Positions 41,510 through 54,900 of a stretch of DNA of 64,000 nucleotides are shown piece after piece. The stretch comes from Acanthornis magna (taxonomy: Eukaryota > Chordata > Aves > Passeriformes > Acanthizidae). The notes under the pieces were generated by a model. That model had not been told where the DNA came from. It did not search any database and saw only the letters and a list, made by a program, of their open reading frames with translations. The DNA is taken from NCBI GenBank assembly GCA_036785705.1, contig JAWUZG010000016.1:1736001-1800000 (forward strand), given 5' to 3'. How positions within the stretch are numbered: position 1 is the stretch's first letter; each line of letters opens with the position of its first letter. The position numbers and the translations under genes were made by a program.

Positions 41510-41528
41510 CATAACAATAGATGTATCT

Positions 41529-41534
41529 TTTATT
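41529..41534 (-). terminator. KIF26A: KIF26A poly(A) signal (AATAAA) and cleavage region
   Basis: On the minus strand AATAAA is at 41534-41529. Beyond it lies a GT-rich downstream element (TTGCTGTGTGTGTG, about 41504-41491), so cleavage is expected near 41510. Hexamer, spacing and downstream element together make this the best 3' end for the KIF26A transcript, about 1.3 kb after the stop codon. Other A/T-rich hexamers in the UTR could serve as alternative sites. Confidence 0.75.
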
Positions 41535-42099
41535 CACAGATAAAAACTGAAGCAAGCTGTTATAATACATATTTATACAAAGGATTTGAAAAAACCATAA
41601 AAAGGAAGATGATTAGAAAATATGATTCGTTATGAAATGTGGTATTACATACACTATTAAACCTTTTCAAAAGTATTTGTTTGGCAACAATTTATCAATA
41701 ATTTCCACACTTAAGTGGCCTCCTTCAAAAAAGCACAAATCTCATGCAGCATGTATAAACTTGATCCTGAGGGTTTGCCTTCCTTAGAAAAACTGTAAAA
41801 AGATATACTATTTGTCTTAAAAGTTCAAAATGCAAATGCTATATTTATAGTCAAAACTATATAAAAATATGGACCTAACTTAACATTTACAAAAACTTTT
41901 TGCTCCTTTTTTTTTTTTGCTTGTTTTATGGTTTTGGTAATAAACATAATTCTCAATTCCTGCAGTCAGAGAGGAAAAAAGAAAACCAAAACAAACCACA
42001 GTGCCCTTTGTAGACTTCCTCACGTTAAGTTTACGACTCCAAAAAAGACCAGGTCTGTGAAAAGTGAGGTTAGTAACCAAGGAAGTAGGTAAGCAGTTA

Positions 42100-42126
42100 A
42101 TATATATCTATATATGTATATATAAA
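42100..42126. repeat. AT-rich simple repeat in the KIF26A 3' UTR
   Basis: An interrupted TA dinucleotide tract (TATATATCTATATATGTATA-like). Length polymorphism is likely; no specific role is evident. Confidence 0.7.
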
Positions 42127-42527
42127 ATGGAAAACAAACATTTATTTTGATCTGAAAAAGTAATAATACAAAACCTGAAGGTAAAACAATCATCTCAAAA
42201 TGCCATAATACTCCTTTTCAATAGATAAATGTTCATAAAAATATCTTGAACCCTAAACAAGAAAACAATTATAATACAATTTTAATTCTGCTACATAAAA
42301 CAGCTTTTCTATGAAACAAGAAGGCAAGTTCAGGTATGAAAACATAATTTACTTATTGCTTTTGCTACAATGTTGTTTGTTTTTTACATATAGTCATAAA
42401 TACACTATACAGTATAAAATATTTCGTAGGAATACATTTTGTGGTCTGCTTAGGTTTGCTGGCTTTTATTCTAGCACCAAATACAAAAATGAAAATCAAA
42501 TGAACTTTAAAGGCACTTCCATTTCAT

Positions 42528-42546
42528 GTTTGTTTGTTTGTTTGTT
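42528..42546 (+). repeat. (TTTG)n simple repeat in the KIF26A 3' UTR
   Basis: About five TTTG units on the plus strand, transcribed as a CAAA-rich tract in the KIF26A 3' UTR. Confidence 0.8.
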
Positions 42547-42819
42547 AATTAACATCACGGTTTGTACTAAATTTCTTCACTTCCCTCTGTTAGAAGCAAC
42601 ACTTGATCCTACTTTTTTCTTTGTACAGCTCAGGTCACGTTGAGGCACCAAATGATTTATGAACATTCCCATTCCTCAGCTGTTTCCTTCTCTTACAACA
42701 TTCATTGTTGCTTTTCAGTCTTCACCTTTCCTCCTTCACTTCCCAGCTACTTTATCCCTTTACTTCTTCATGTCGGACAACCCAGCTTCACTTCCTTCAG
42801 TCCCTTGAAAAACCTCTCT

Positions 42820-42995
42820 TCAAACCTCCACTTCCCTCACTCCATCTTGCACATCGGTGATTCCGATATCGAAACACGTCACTATCATGATATGTGACTT
42901 GCACAGATTAACACACTGCTCCAGTTCCTCTGTCACTTGTTCCAGTGCCTCCAGGTACTCCTGTGACTCCTTATCGAGATCAGGATCCACTTCAA
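42820..42995 (-). CDS. KIF26A: KIF26A window exon 10 (last coding exon, C-terminus)
   Basis: The acceptor TTTCTGACAG precedes 42995, and the frame carries over from exon 9 to complete a Phe codon. The exon encodes residues 1603-1659. It has an acidic start ([19 protein letters not shown]), a conserved segment with [17 protein letters not shown] and the final EVEV before TGA at 42822-42820. The VTCFDI segment is shared by KIF26A and KIF26B; the EVEV-type ending resembles KIF26A. Confidence 0.94.
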
Positions 42996-45900
42996 CTGTC
43001 AGAAAAAAAAAGTACTAAGTAAGAGGAACAGCTCATTATAAAACATTATCACAAAGGAGACAATATGGTAGAGTAAAATTTAATTTCTCTTGAATTAAGA
43101 CTACTTTTTCCCTTTGTTCAGCACATGCAAAACTCTACCTTGAGGCTCCAGTTACACACAGCACTGAGTTTGTGAACAAATCTCATGCCTCAATTTCCCA
43201 GCTATAACAGGTATATGGAAACATGTTTTTTCTTCTTTGGAAAGAAGAATAATAAAAGAGTATATATTTAATATTAACAAGCATCACAGTGTGTGTCTGC
43301 ACCATTTTAATGTTCTCTTCTGGTTGGTTTGGATGCTTTTTCTGTTCAAATCACGTATAACACAAACACAGATTGAGTCATAGAGTATTTTAGAACTCAA
43401 TTCAGCAAAATATCTTAGCAAGTGATTAAGTTCTTCAGTGGGACTGCTGATGTGCCAAAAATCTGTCGGACGCTGATCATACTCCTGTTTTCGCAAAATA
43501 CTTACAATCTTCTTTCCACTTATTGGGATCCATCATCAACCTGCACTTTGTCTCTTCCAACTCTTCCTTCAAAAATTCATGCTTTGCCTTTATTTCTCTG
43601 ATTCGCTGCTGGCGCCTCTCTAGTATCTTCAGCTTGGTATGGAAATACATCAGACCCTTTTAAGACACAGAAAGACCATTCCATGAATTCTCCTTTTGTG
43701 AGCTGGCCCATAACAGTCTGACACAAACTGCTCACAGCTTACTACTTGTAAGAATTAGCAGGTGGGTTGTTTTATTTGGCTGAGGGGTTGGTGGGGTTTT
43801 TATGGATTTTTGGGGGACTCTTTTTATTTGAAGTTTACATTAATGGATTCTAATATAGAGGAACCCCAAACTACATCACTTGAGCATTTGTTGCACTTCT
43901 CTAAATTAGCAAACATGTCTTAATACATTCCGAAATTACTACTGTTTGTAGATTTTTTTTTTCCAATAGTGAAAATGATAAAGACAGCCTAATGATAATG
44001 TCAGTGTTACAGTTAATACTAAAACATATGAGTTCTTATTTTCTTAAAAGCATTCCTACCTTCTCAACATCCTGGAAAGGCTATTACAAAAGAAATGGGA
44101 AAAAGGCATCAGTAGAACATAGAATTCTGGTGTCCAAAACAGAATTAGCTGAAGTGTCTTCCACTCACAAGTAAGTTAAACTCAGTATATCCCTGATTTA
44201 ATAGAATCCTGTCATTTACATAAAGAGTTAATGACCCTGTCGTTGAGGGAGGCTGTAAGGTTTCATCAGCCAGGCTAGGATTAAGAAGTCTTCTCATAAT
44301 GTATTCATTGGTAACTTCCATTTACACCATCAGTCATGTTAGACACAATTAATTTTAGACAGTAATCATTTTCATTTTCTGTGTTAAGGGTACCCCAACA
44401 TGTGAATTGTAAAATTAATAATTATAGTACTTTAATTGCAATCAATTTCCTGAACACCATTCTGGCATTCAAGCAAGGACTTTGTCTGTATATTGTAATT
44501 TAAGTTGTCTACAGTTGTAAAATATGTGCTGACCTCAGTTTCCTCTTGTCTGTGTCGCTGTAATCGTTCCACATCATCAATCTCATAAACTTTAATTTCA
44601 AATGGCTCTTTCAAAGTGCCTGGCAAAGGTGGTAGATCAACCCACTGGCCAGTGACACTGGGTTTTCTTCCTAAGGAGGCTGCATCTGGCAATGGAGCAG
44701 GAATCAGTCTACGACGCTGGAGACCTGAAATACAAAAACAAGCATTCCTCAGGCTCTAAGAGACAAGCACACTTGCAGAACATAATGCAGTGAATTAAAG
44801 AAAGATCTAGGTTCTCAGTCTACTTAGGAAGAAATGCTTTTCTTGATCTTTTCCTTTCAGTAAAATACCCTCAGGCTGCTAATTGAGTCACTGCCTTGAC
44901 AAAGTAGGTTTTGCTTGGTTCACAGATGGGAGCAACAGCAGTTCCTCTCCCAAAGCAGATGTCTGAACATCAGTTCTTTATTTTCTCCTTGCAAATATAT
45001 TTTGCCTGGATTGATTTTTCTTTGGTGGACTACAATGGTATTCTTTGCCTTGCAAAGGCAATGAGATAGTGAATAATTTCAAACCAATACTGATAATGGC
45101 AGACTTATCTGAAAATCTTCTGCTCCCCCAGTTAAAGCCATGCAAGGCTATCTAAGATCCCTCTCACTGCACTACCTCTTTGCAAAGCCCGAACAGTTCC
45201 CTCCAGAACTACTACTGCTATTTTAGGGTGCTAAATACCAGCAGTTTTCAGTGACTTTGTGGGATTGAGAGGCATACATAAGGCATCAACCAAACCGCAA
45301 CTTGAGCCTCCTCTAATGTTGAGACATATCATCCCTTTGCACCAGCACCCAGAAGCTCAGTGCACAACGAAACTCACCAAATTCTGGGAGCCTTCAATAA
45401 AATGCTCCTAGATTTACCAAGAAAATCATAATTGCTCCATGATGCATCTGCTGTCCTTTTTTTTTTTAAATTAAGTCTCTTTCGATTCTCTAAAAGGCTG
45501 ACCTTTACATTGCATGTGTCAAGGATGAGTGCATGCATAGAGCTGCTCTGGCAACATTAACAAGGCTGCAGCCCAATCCTTAAGAAGAGGAAGGCTGAAG
45601 GCCACCAGAAACAAGCTGAAATGGCACATGGCAGCAGTCAGTATAAGCTGGCTTTAGGTGACTGGTGACAATAAATTAAGTCCTTAATTGCCTCCTCTTC
45701 TTAAAAACTAAGAGGTAAGGAGTCTTGTTTATTCTGCTCTTACAAAAGGGAGCACATCAAACAGACAAGGCAGCTCTGCTCAAAGGACAATGCTGCCGAA
45801 ATAATTTCTGGGCTGAGACCTCTGCAGGAGAGGTAAGTGCAAGTTAAGTATGCCAGATAACCCCTGTGACAAACTTCAACAAGAAATGAAGACAAAATCC

Positions 45901-48900
45901 CAGCAGGTACCCCCAAAGCAGCACACTTCCATTGATACCTGGAGAGTTACCTGCTTTAAATATTCTCAAGAAAAACATCCCTCCTTCTTAATTGCATCCT
46001 TGCTGATTTCTAAGTAACAAGAACAAAATAGGAATGTTTCCAAAAGGAGAAGACTTGCTTCTAAAACACCATTCTCACAACCCAAATCCATTTAGCCTGA
46101 AATACCACTACAAATCCTGTCACACGAAGCCACACATTTAACCCTGATCCTGTAACTGCTCTGGTGGCACAGGATCCAAACAGATGTGACCAAAGATATG
46201 CAGTAAGAAGGCAAACTTCATCTCCTTCCACTGTACAAGCCAGGGTCAATATCATTTCTCCAAGAATGAAGTTGAAGGATAAGGGGACAGGTTTACAGTG
46301 ACATATAAGGGAGTAGGATCTGTCCTTAAATCCAGAGACTGCATGAGTCCAACACAGTCTGGTGCAACATAAGCTACTCCAAGAATATCTAATAATGTGC
46401 AAAGATTACAGTTATTTTAGAACAATAACAGGTCTGAACTAAACATTTCTCGGAAGAAATATTTGATGCACTTCCTGGTAAACCGCATTTCATGCATAAA
46501 ACACGTTATTTTCTCAAAGTCTACAGCACTTCAAAAAAAGTAATACATAATTTACTGATATAGAGCAATTACAACTGGAAAAAGAAATAGTTTGTCATTT
46601 TTAAAGACCTTATAAGCATTTCCTGGGGCAAAAACAAATACAAATCCATCAGTGGGTAATGCCTTCCCAATATGTGTGCAACTTATACAGCTGTTAATAT
46701 TGATTTGTAGGAAAGGTTTAAGAGGCTGATATGCTATGGAAAGAGAAGTGCAGCAAATGTTGCACTAAGTTTCCAAAATGATATATCACTCACTGAAGCA
46801 ACTCAGTTGCCTTGACCAGAAAGCACCATGAGATCAGCTCGCTCATTTGGTTTTACTGCCAGAACTGAGCACCATGGGTATCTACAGGGACTGCAATAAT
46901 TGCCACTTTCCAACCAGAAGTTCAGATTCAGTGCATTGCTGATGTTAGTTCCTACTACATTTCCAACAGTCAGTATGCCCAGGCTGCTGAAGGAGGCTGC
47001 TGGTCATTAGCTACACGACACTGATTGCCATGGATTCTTTACGATACCACAGGATCTCAACCTAGATCTGAGAAAATGAACTGTAACACCAACCATATGA
47101 GCCAGATTTTGAAGCTGGCTACAAATACACTTGACTGCAGCTGCACTTACACGAGCACCACCTGCAAAAGCAATAAGGAAAGGCACCGGAGAGAAGGGAA
47201 GGGACTCCCATGTGCCCACCTTTGTTTGGCATGGTCAGACACAGTGAGCCAGAGTTGCCTCTTCCAAGCAACTCTGCCAGTCGGTTTCCTACTGTTTATA
47301 GTATCCACACACACACACCCTAACATTTCTTAATATAAATACTATTACAGTGCAATACAATAATTTAGCGATTAGCTGGCAGCATTAACCTAAGAGCTGC
47401 TGCATCTTATGCACACACCCTACTGCTCTGTCCCTAAGCCTTACCTCTGGGTAATCTAACGCACATTTAGCAATCCTCATTAATTCACAAACACTCTTCT
47501 CCCCTACAGGCCTATTCCTTTGTTTCCAAACTACAGTCCCAGCTGGTATTCCCTCACAGACACCTAGCAGCAGAGCTCCTCCTCTCCTCCCTGCCCTTCT
47601 CTCACCAGTCTTCCAGATCACTCACTCACCCTCACAAAAACTCAGCAGCACTCACCCAGCACCTCACTCTTCCCAAGCCACCCAAACACCCTCCTGTGTT
47701 TGGGCCACCCTGGTGCTGGCCCTGCTGAGGGAGGGAGGGAGGAATGTCCCTCATCTGCCGGCAGCCTCCCTGCGAGGGAGGAGGCAGCAGGTGGCTGCCG
47801 GCACCCCGGGGCACCCCACACCTCTCCTGCCCTCTCCACCACAGCACCTGTGTCGCACCTGCAGCTTTGAAGTAAAATAAATGACAAGTAGCTGCTGTCA
47901 CAGCAATACACATGCACACACAAGCGCATGCAGTCAGTCCACCCTCCCTGCTTTGAGCTCCCTCCAAGCCTCCTCTCCCCTCTGTCAGAGATGCCACCAA
48001 ACGCCTCCATCCTCAGGGATGCAGCAGAGCACCAGCAGACACCTGACCCCCTGCCCCTTCACTTCTTACCTGTTGACCGTTTCTTGGGGGATTTAAGGCT
48101 CCTCATCCGACCCGGCGACGACATCCCGCTCTCGCTCATGGAGTCATGTGCCGAGGAGGCACTGCCGGTGGCCTCGCTGTCCCGGATCATGCTCTCGTAG
48201 CCACTGCTGCCGCCGCTGTGGTAGAACAGAGCCGTCCTGCCCATGGCTGGCGGCAGCTCCCCGCTCAGGACGCTGCTGTTGTCGCTGCCGTGCCCGCTGC
48301 TGTAGCGCTGCGGCCGCCGCGGCGCCGTTATCTTGCTGTACGGCGACGGCAGCACCGGCATCTGCGACTTCTCGTCGCTGAGGTTGATGCCGCTGTCATT
48401 GCCGCTGTCGGAGTCGGTGGAGCCTCGGAAGTGCCCCGTCTTGGCAGAGCCGCCCGACACCAGCTCGTTGACTCGGCTGTTGGCTGCCCTCATGGCCTGC
48501 TTGGTGCCCATGATGGTCCCGCGGCCCGGTTTGCCGCTGACGGGCTGCACGGAACGCGGCGCTGCCTTCCCGCCCGCGGCCATGCTAGAGCCCTTCCCCG
48601 CAGGCTGCGCCAGGGACTTCACCGAGGAGCTGAGAGACTTTGACCCGCTGGCAGAGAGGCCACGGTTTTTATTCCCATTGGCTTGCACCTTCTGGTTAGC
48701 TGTGGGTTTTGCCTGGCTGTTTTTACTGGCGGCAGGGGCAGTGAAGGGTAGCGGTAAACCCACGCTGGAAGCAACAGGGGGGACCCCCAGCCGGGGGACA
48801 GAGCGCCCTGCCCGGCTGTTGCCAGTGCTCCCGCTCTCCCTCGCCACGCTGGCTTTGGATCCAACTGATGTCAGGCTGTCACACCTCTCCAGGGACATGT

Positions 48901-51900
48901 GGCTCCCGTATCGGTGCACCGTTTCACTCTTCGACGCCTTCACCTTTAAGCTGGACGTCATCTTGGGCAAAGAAGAGTGGTCACCCTTCAGGTTCATTTT
49001 GCAGCTGGCATTTTCGCTAAAGTAAGACCCAGCTCTCAACCGCAAATCCGCTTCGTCTTCAGCCTTTGGCGTGGCAGCTCTGGCAAAGTCCAGGCCAGAG
49101 GCTTTCCCCCCCCCATTACCCAGACCAACAGGTTTCTGCTCCAGGCTCGATTTACGTATGGGAGGTGTTGGAGGTGTTGGCCCACCTGGTCTGGGCAAGA
49201 TGGTTGATTTCTGTGCTGCGTTCTTCTTCCCCAGTGACGATTTCAAGCTGCCAGTGGCCAAAGGAGCATCTGAATTCCCTCGGGTCACAGACTCTGGCAA
49301 AGTACTGTTAGCGTGCGACACTGGCATCACTCCCAGTGTGGTGGCTCCTCTCTTCAGCTGTGGCATCTTCATCGCAACTTCCGACTTCTTCGCAGCTCCG
49401 CTGGAGGATTTGCAGGCCATTTCACAGCCATCGACAACCCTCTGCGAACAGGCGAGCATAGTCTGCGACTTTGTTGGCCTGGATGCTGTGCCAAAACACT
49501 GGGCAGATTTTTCTGGCTGCTTCTCAGTACCGAACGTGGGGGGTTTTGGAGACAGCAGCGTGTCTGCAGGTTTTGCTTCCAATTGATAATCGGTGCGTAA
49601 CAGCCAAGGATCTTCAAATATACCATGAGGATTCTGCAGTTCTTTATAGCTGAGGACACTATTATTGTGGATCGGAGAAGAGGTAGTTTTTGTTTTCCTA
49701 GGAAGACTAGAATGTATTGTTTCTATCACAGGCGCATCACGAGAATTACTAAATTTAATTTTTACTGGCTGATCAGTGACACAAAAAGCACTTTTAATCT
49801 GAGATGCTTTGGTAGTTTCAGAGGTTTGAGGGCTTTTGCTGATGCTTGAGGAAAGCTTGCTGGAACTCAAGCTCTCACTCTCCAGTTCAGAGAAGCAAAA
49901 TCCACTGTCATTCAGAGCGCTTTTCAGAGGGACACATAAATGGGATGAGTCCAAGTTGAAGGGTTCCTCGGACTCGTTACAGTTGTAAGATGACTGTGCG
50001 ACAAAACTGTCACTAGACTGGGCTCCATCACTTTCAATTGTACAAATGCTGACTTCACTAAGCCATGAACTGATGGAGGAACGTCTGCTGCTGGTAAAGG
50101 GATCCTTAGCAAAGGGCACAACAATATCAATATTTACACCAGTAGAAGTCTCCTGTGAGGTATAAGCATCAAACTCATCGTTTATGCTGCTGATAATACT
50201 GACCGGCCTTGAACCGGATGCAAGGGCCTGAAGGGAGCAGTCACTGTTAAAGCTAATGATACTTGAAGGTCTCCCATTATCCATAATTCCACTAATAGAT
50301 AGCTCTTCCACCACTGTGAAAACAAGCTCATCCTCTCCATTCAGCTCAACAGGCTGCTGCAAAGTCACTGTGGTGGTCAGTATATCCCGATCAAAACATT
50401 TCCCTCTGAATGCTGACCTGAAGCTGTGTACTTCTATTGCACCCGACTGGCTCTGGGTGTTGCTACCAACCAGGAATGTGCTTCCTACAGGGCTTTGCTC
50501 AGGTTTGTTTCCCATCTGTTTGCTCATTCCCACAGGAGGAGTCCGAACAGCATTGCTATTGTCCAGCTCCAAATTCTCAGCTTTGGAGCTTGGGGAGTGT
50601 TCTCTCGGCCGTGGAGGGGGAGGTGCTGGGCTTGGCAAGGGTCTCTTCATGTACAAGGCCTTTTCCTTAGTGACACATTCAGCTGTGGCCTTATTCTGCT
50701 CTGGATTCCTCAAAGGGCTACACCTTGAAGTCTGCAGGGAATCAGTGATTGTCTCTCTCTCCCCCTCCAGGAGAGAGTCTATTACTTTGTTGTCAGTTCT
50801 GCTCTGCAGCTTGGAAAGCTCTGCTTTCAAGTGAGGTGTGCTGCTTTCTTGACAGTTGCCATTGACACCCCTTGGTGCAACAGCCTGGAAAGGAAGGTTA
50901 TGCCCTTTTTTGGGAGATGCAGTTTCTTGTGGAATCGGTTTCTTAAATCCTCCAGAAGGAGAGGATATTTTTTCCTTTATCAACTTAGACTGTGCATTTT
51001 CTGTACTTCCAGGAACAGGACTACAATTGGACCCAACAGAGATTTCTCCACAAGCAAATTTCATGGGTTCCTCACTTCCATCAATGCACTCCAACCTTTC
51101 CTGCAGTTCAGCAAAAGTGTTGCATTTAAAATGGTCCTTGTCAGAACTCCTACCAATAGCAGAATTGTCTTTATTTCTCTTCTTATTTAGGGATGGGATA
51201 ATGGGAACAAACTCTGGCGGACCTTCATTATCTGTCAATTCCCTGTCAGACAAAGCTGCACCGTTGGGACCAACATAGATGACAGTATCACAAGACTGTT
51301 CACTGCTGGAGGAATAATCAGGATCACTGGATATATTCAGGACAGGAAGGTCTGGGTCAAGGGCAACAGTTCGTGGGTGGAATGGTCGCAAATGTGGCGG
51401 TCTCCGGACATGTCCTTCTTCACATGAACTCTCTCCTCCAGACGAGCTGGATGCATACTGCAAATGACAAGTAAGGATAAAGTTATTAATACCAATTGAT
51501 AAGTAAGTATATATATGTACAGTAATTGATAAAAAGGTCAGGCTTGCAATATACTCTGTGCATTGTGTATACTATCACAACTACATCTACTGGGAAAATA
51601 TTAGAGGGGAGGGTAAATTAAAATTAAATGCTACATAGACTTTACTGTATTAGTAATAATAAAACAATCACACCTTTTCAGATAATTTCATTTAAATATT
51701 ATGCAGTTTTTCTCCTCAATAGTTTTCTGTTCCTCCTCTATTGATTATTAATTAATACTGATAGAAGCTTTTGAGATAATTGACATGAAAGCAAAGAAAG
51801 AATATGTGTTTGAAACAAAAAGAAGGGAATTTCAGGATTAAGGATTGGGGGCAGGATGATGGCTCAGTGCCAAGTCATTTGTCAGCTCCTCTCCTGAGCT

Positions 51901-54900
51901 TTTATGCATTTTGTATTACTTCCTGCCATGGAGAAATCCCATGTTCCCTTACCGAGAGGTTAGGAAAACTCATTTTCAAATGAATTAATTTCTACTTGTT
52001 TGTGAACCAACCTTGGATTTCTTCTTTCTCATGCGGTGGATTCGCGATGCGAGCTGAACAGTGGTCAGAGTCTCTGCATAATTGGCTGGGGAGTCAGAAA
52101 TGTGCGCAATCATAGTCGTCCTGCAGTTGATGTTCCCAAGTGATTCCCTCAACAACATTGTCAACTTGTTGTCCCTGTGCAAGAAAATGAGAACACCAGG
52201 ATTATTTAAAGAAATCATCACCTTTTTTGGCAGAATTTTACACCACAAGCTGTGCTTTCACTCTTGTGCATGTATGGTGCATGTAAATAAGAAATATGCT
52301 CCTGTTATTGACCACACTTAAAATGTGTCTAAATGCACACATACAAAGATACCAATATTTTATCTGCCTGTGTATTTACAGTATGGTAAGTCATTTTGTT
52401 GCTTAGAAAATTGTAAACCAATAGACTGATAACTAGTTATCTCAGGTTTAGTCACACTAACCAAAAAAGCTCAGGAGTGCTCTACTTTTAGCTGAACAGA
52501 CTTAGTACCTCAGTAGTTGCACTCTGTGAGCTCTATGCAAACACTTTTGAAAATAAGAAATAAAAGAAGTCAACAGAAATTGTAAGAAATCTCTAAACAG
52601 ACATAACAATGTTAGATACCAGAAATATATTACAAGTGTCGCCCCAACTAATCTATTTTCCATTCTGCCACCTGTGGTCTGCTCTGACATGCAAAGAGGA
52701 AGCAGAACTTATCTCTTGAAGCTTTCCTGGTGATGCAAATCCTCCAGTGTGGACAGTAAAGCTGACAAGACAAGTGACATTTTGTCCTCCACTGGTCTCC
52801 AAGACATCTTTGCCCACAGCTCCCAGAAGGTTGTGTCCTACTGCCCCTCCTGAGCTGGTCCAACGTGAGGGAACTCCTGTCATGTCTGCTCACTAAACCA
52901 CGGTGGGTGACAAAGTTGAGGATCTGCCCTTGCCTATTCTAACCCATCCATCCTCTACTGCATACACAAACCTAGCAACTAGCCTGAGGAAAATATCTCT
53001 CTGCCTGATACAGAAAGAAAAAAACACCTGCTTGTGATGCATCACTAGATAAATATGTGCAATGACATGATTGATAATGCATTATAACTTTGTGCTGTTG
53101 TTAAGACAAGCAGCAATTAAATTTAAGGACCAAAGGCCAAGTTCTGGTAAGGGTGCTTACAGTGTGCCTCTTGTCTTTATGTTGGGCTCCCCACAGGTGT
53201 GTTTGACACAAAATTATTGTCACAGACACTCCACAAAGGAACATACCTAAACATTCACTTCTGCTAAACTAAGGTGCAACATGGTGGTCTTTTTTTTTAA
53301 TTGAAAATATGTAACATCCAAAAAGAAATACAGAAGTAACAGCCTTTGATGACCATACTTGATCAACACTCAAATATTTTCTGAAATTTCAATACAATTT
53401 TTGCATTTGCAAAAAGAAGACAAAATCCTATGAAATTTGGATTGAATTATTCACTAATGTCCAGCTGTCTCAGATCAGCCAAAAATTCTAAATCCAGGAA
53501 ACAAAGAAGAGAAAGAAGGAAAGAAAACAGCCAGTTTTCCCTCACTTTTTTCAACAATCAAACCCTCCCCAACACTTCACTCAACTTCAGTATATACCAA
53601 TATGTATAACATTTTTGGCCACATAGCTAAGAATTTCATGTTACTTGAACATTTAAAAACCTCTGTGTATGTTACTATGGACAAGTAGATGAACAGACAT
53701 ATGTATCTGAAGAAGTGACCATAAAAGAAGACAGACCACTCTCTGACAGAATTTCCTTTAACTTCATGTTGGGTAAAGAATAAATTCTTGGTACAATCCA
53801 TTTCTCAGGTAACACCAGCCACAAATTTAAGATAATGCAGACAAGAATTCACTTACTTATACGGCACGTGCTTAGCACCATTAATTAAGGCCAAAATTAC
53901 ATTGCCCAGGGCAGAGAGAGACAGACACAGAGAGCCTCCTCCATCTCGGCTCTTGCTCAGCACTTTTTCACAGCTCCCTAGATCAATGAGATGCAAACGA
54001 CTGCGTCCTCCAGACACTAAAACAAAAAGGGGAAAAACAGTTGTACATCACGTTCTTGCATGGACTCAAGCCAAACCTGGTATTCAAAAGGCATTCAAAT
54101 GAGGAAAATAATGAATACAGCACGGGATAATGACCAAATTAATATTTAATTGTAAGGAAACCAGATATTAGTCACAGCTACAAAAGTTAAAGGTGACTCA
54201 ACTGGCTTGAGAGTTCATTTTTCCTTTTTAAGTTAATTGCAAATTATTATTAAAACTAACACAAGACCACATCATTTAAAAACAAACAATATGGTAAGAA
54301 CATTCATACTTCCTCCTTTGCCACTCTTCTCCATGCGATACTGGTATATGTGAAGAGTAAAGAGCATGTGTGAATTCCTCCTATCTTCCTCCTCACATTC
54401 AGGCTTGCTGGTGCTTCTGGCAGCAATTGCAGCATCAAGGAAAAATGCAGCTTTCTCTGCTGTCGGAGCCCTTAGCTCACTTTGGTTTTGAAGCTTGAAT
54501 ATAAACAAGAAAATGACTAATTAGCACAGGGGTGGGTTTTTTTATTATTTTTTTGCTGAACAGGCTAAATCTCCAGGGCACTAAAAGAAACAAATATGTA
54601 CACCATGGGAGAAGGGCTTATAAATTAAAAGCAATAATTTTTTTTAGTGGTTTAAAAGTTGTCATAATTGTTGTCAGATAAAAGGAAAGAAAGAGTAGAA
54701 GAAAGTCGGGCTCAGAAAAATCTATGTTGTGATATTCATTATACCTGGGTTCCACATATTGGATCTTCTCTCAGATAAACCCCAGGAGACTGACCATCCT
54801 GAAGGCTGCCAGTGGCTACTTCAGCTAACAAATCCTTAAGGTTTTCATCTTTGCCACTGATCTCCACAGCAGATACTCTAATAGAGAAACGAGTTCCAGT

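Larger units (their letters stand above)
41510..42819 (-). other. KIF26A: KIF26A 3' untranslated region
   Basis: About 1.3 kb of AT-rich sequence follows the TGA at 42822-42820 and ends at the AATAAA/GT-rich pair near 41.51 kb. It contains scattered ATTTA pentamers on the transcript strand, an AT dinucleotide-rich stretch at 42100-42126 and a (CAAA)n tract (transcript sense) at 42528-42546. The extent is inferred from the poly(A) signal, not from a transcript. Confidence 0.7.

Noticed and set aside
48146..49586. Long plus-strand frames (165-230 codons) opposite the KIF26A giant exon
   Set aside because: They are antisense shadows of the real coding frame in GC-rich sequence, with low-complexity Arg/Ala/Leu-rich translations and no known family.
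50256..51278. Further plus-strand frames of up to 192 codons within the same exon
   Set aside because: They are antisense to conserved KIF26A sequence; their openness follows from the codon composition of the opposite strand.
51458..51463. TTG codon just upstream of the giant exon as a start codon
   Set aside because: It lies in the intron before the acceptor AG. The exon is internal and joins in frame to ...KKKSK of the preceding exon.
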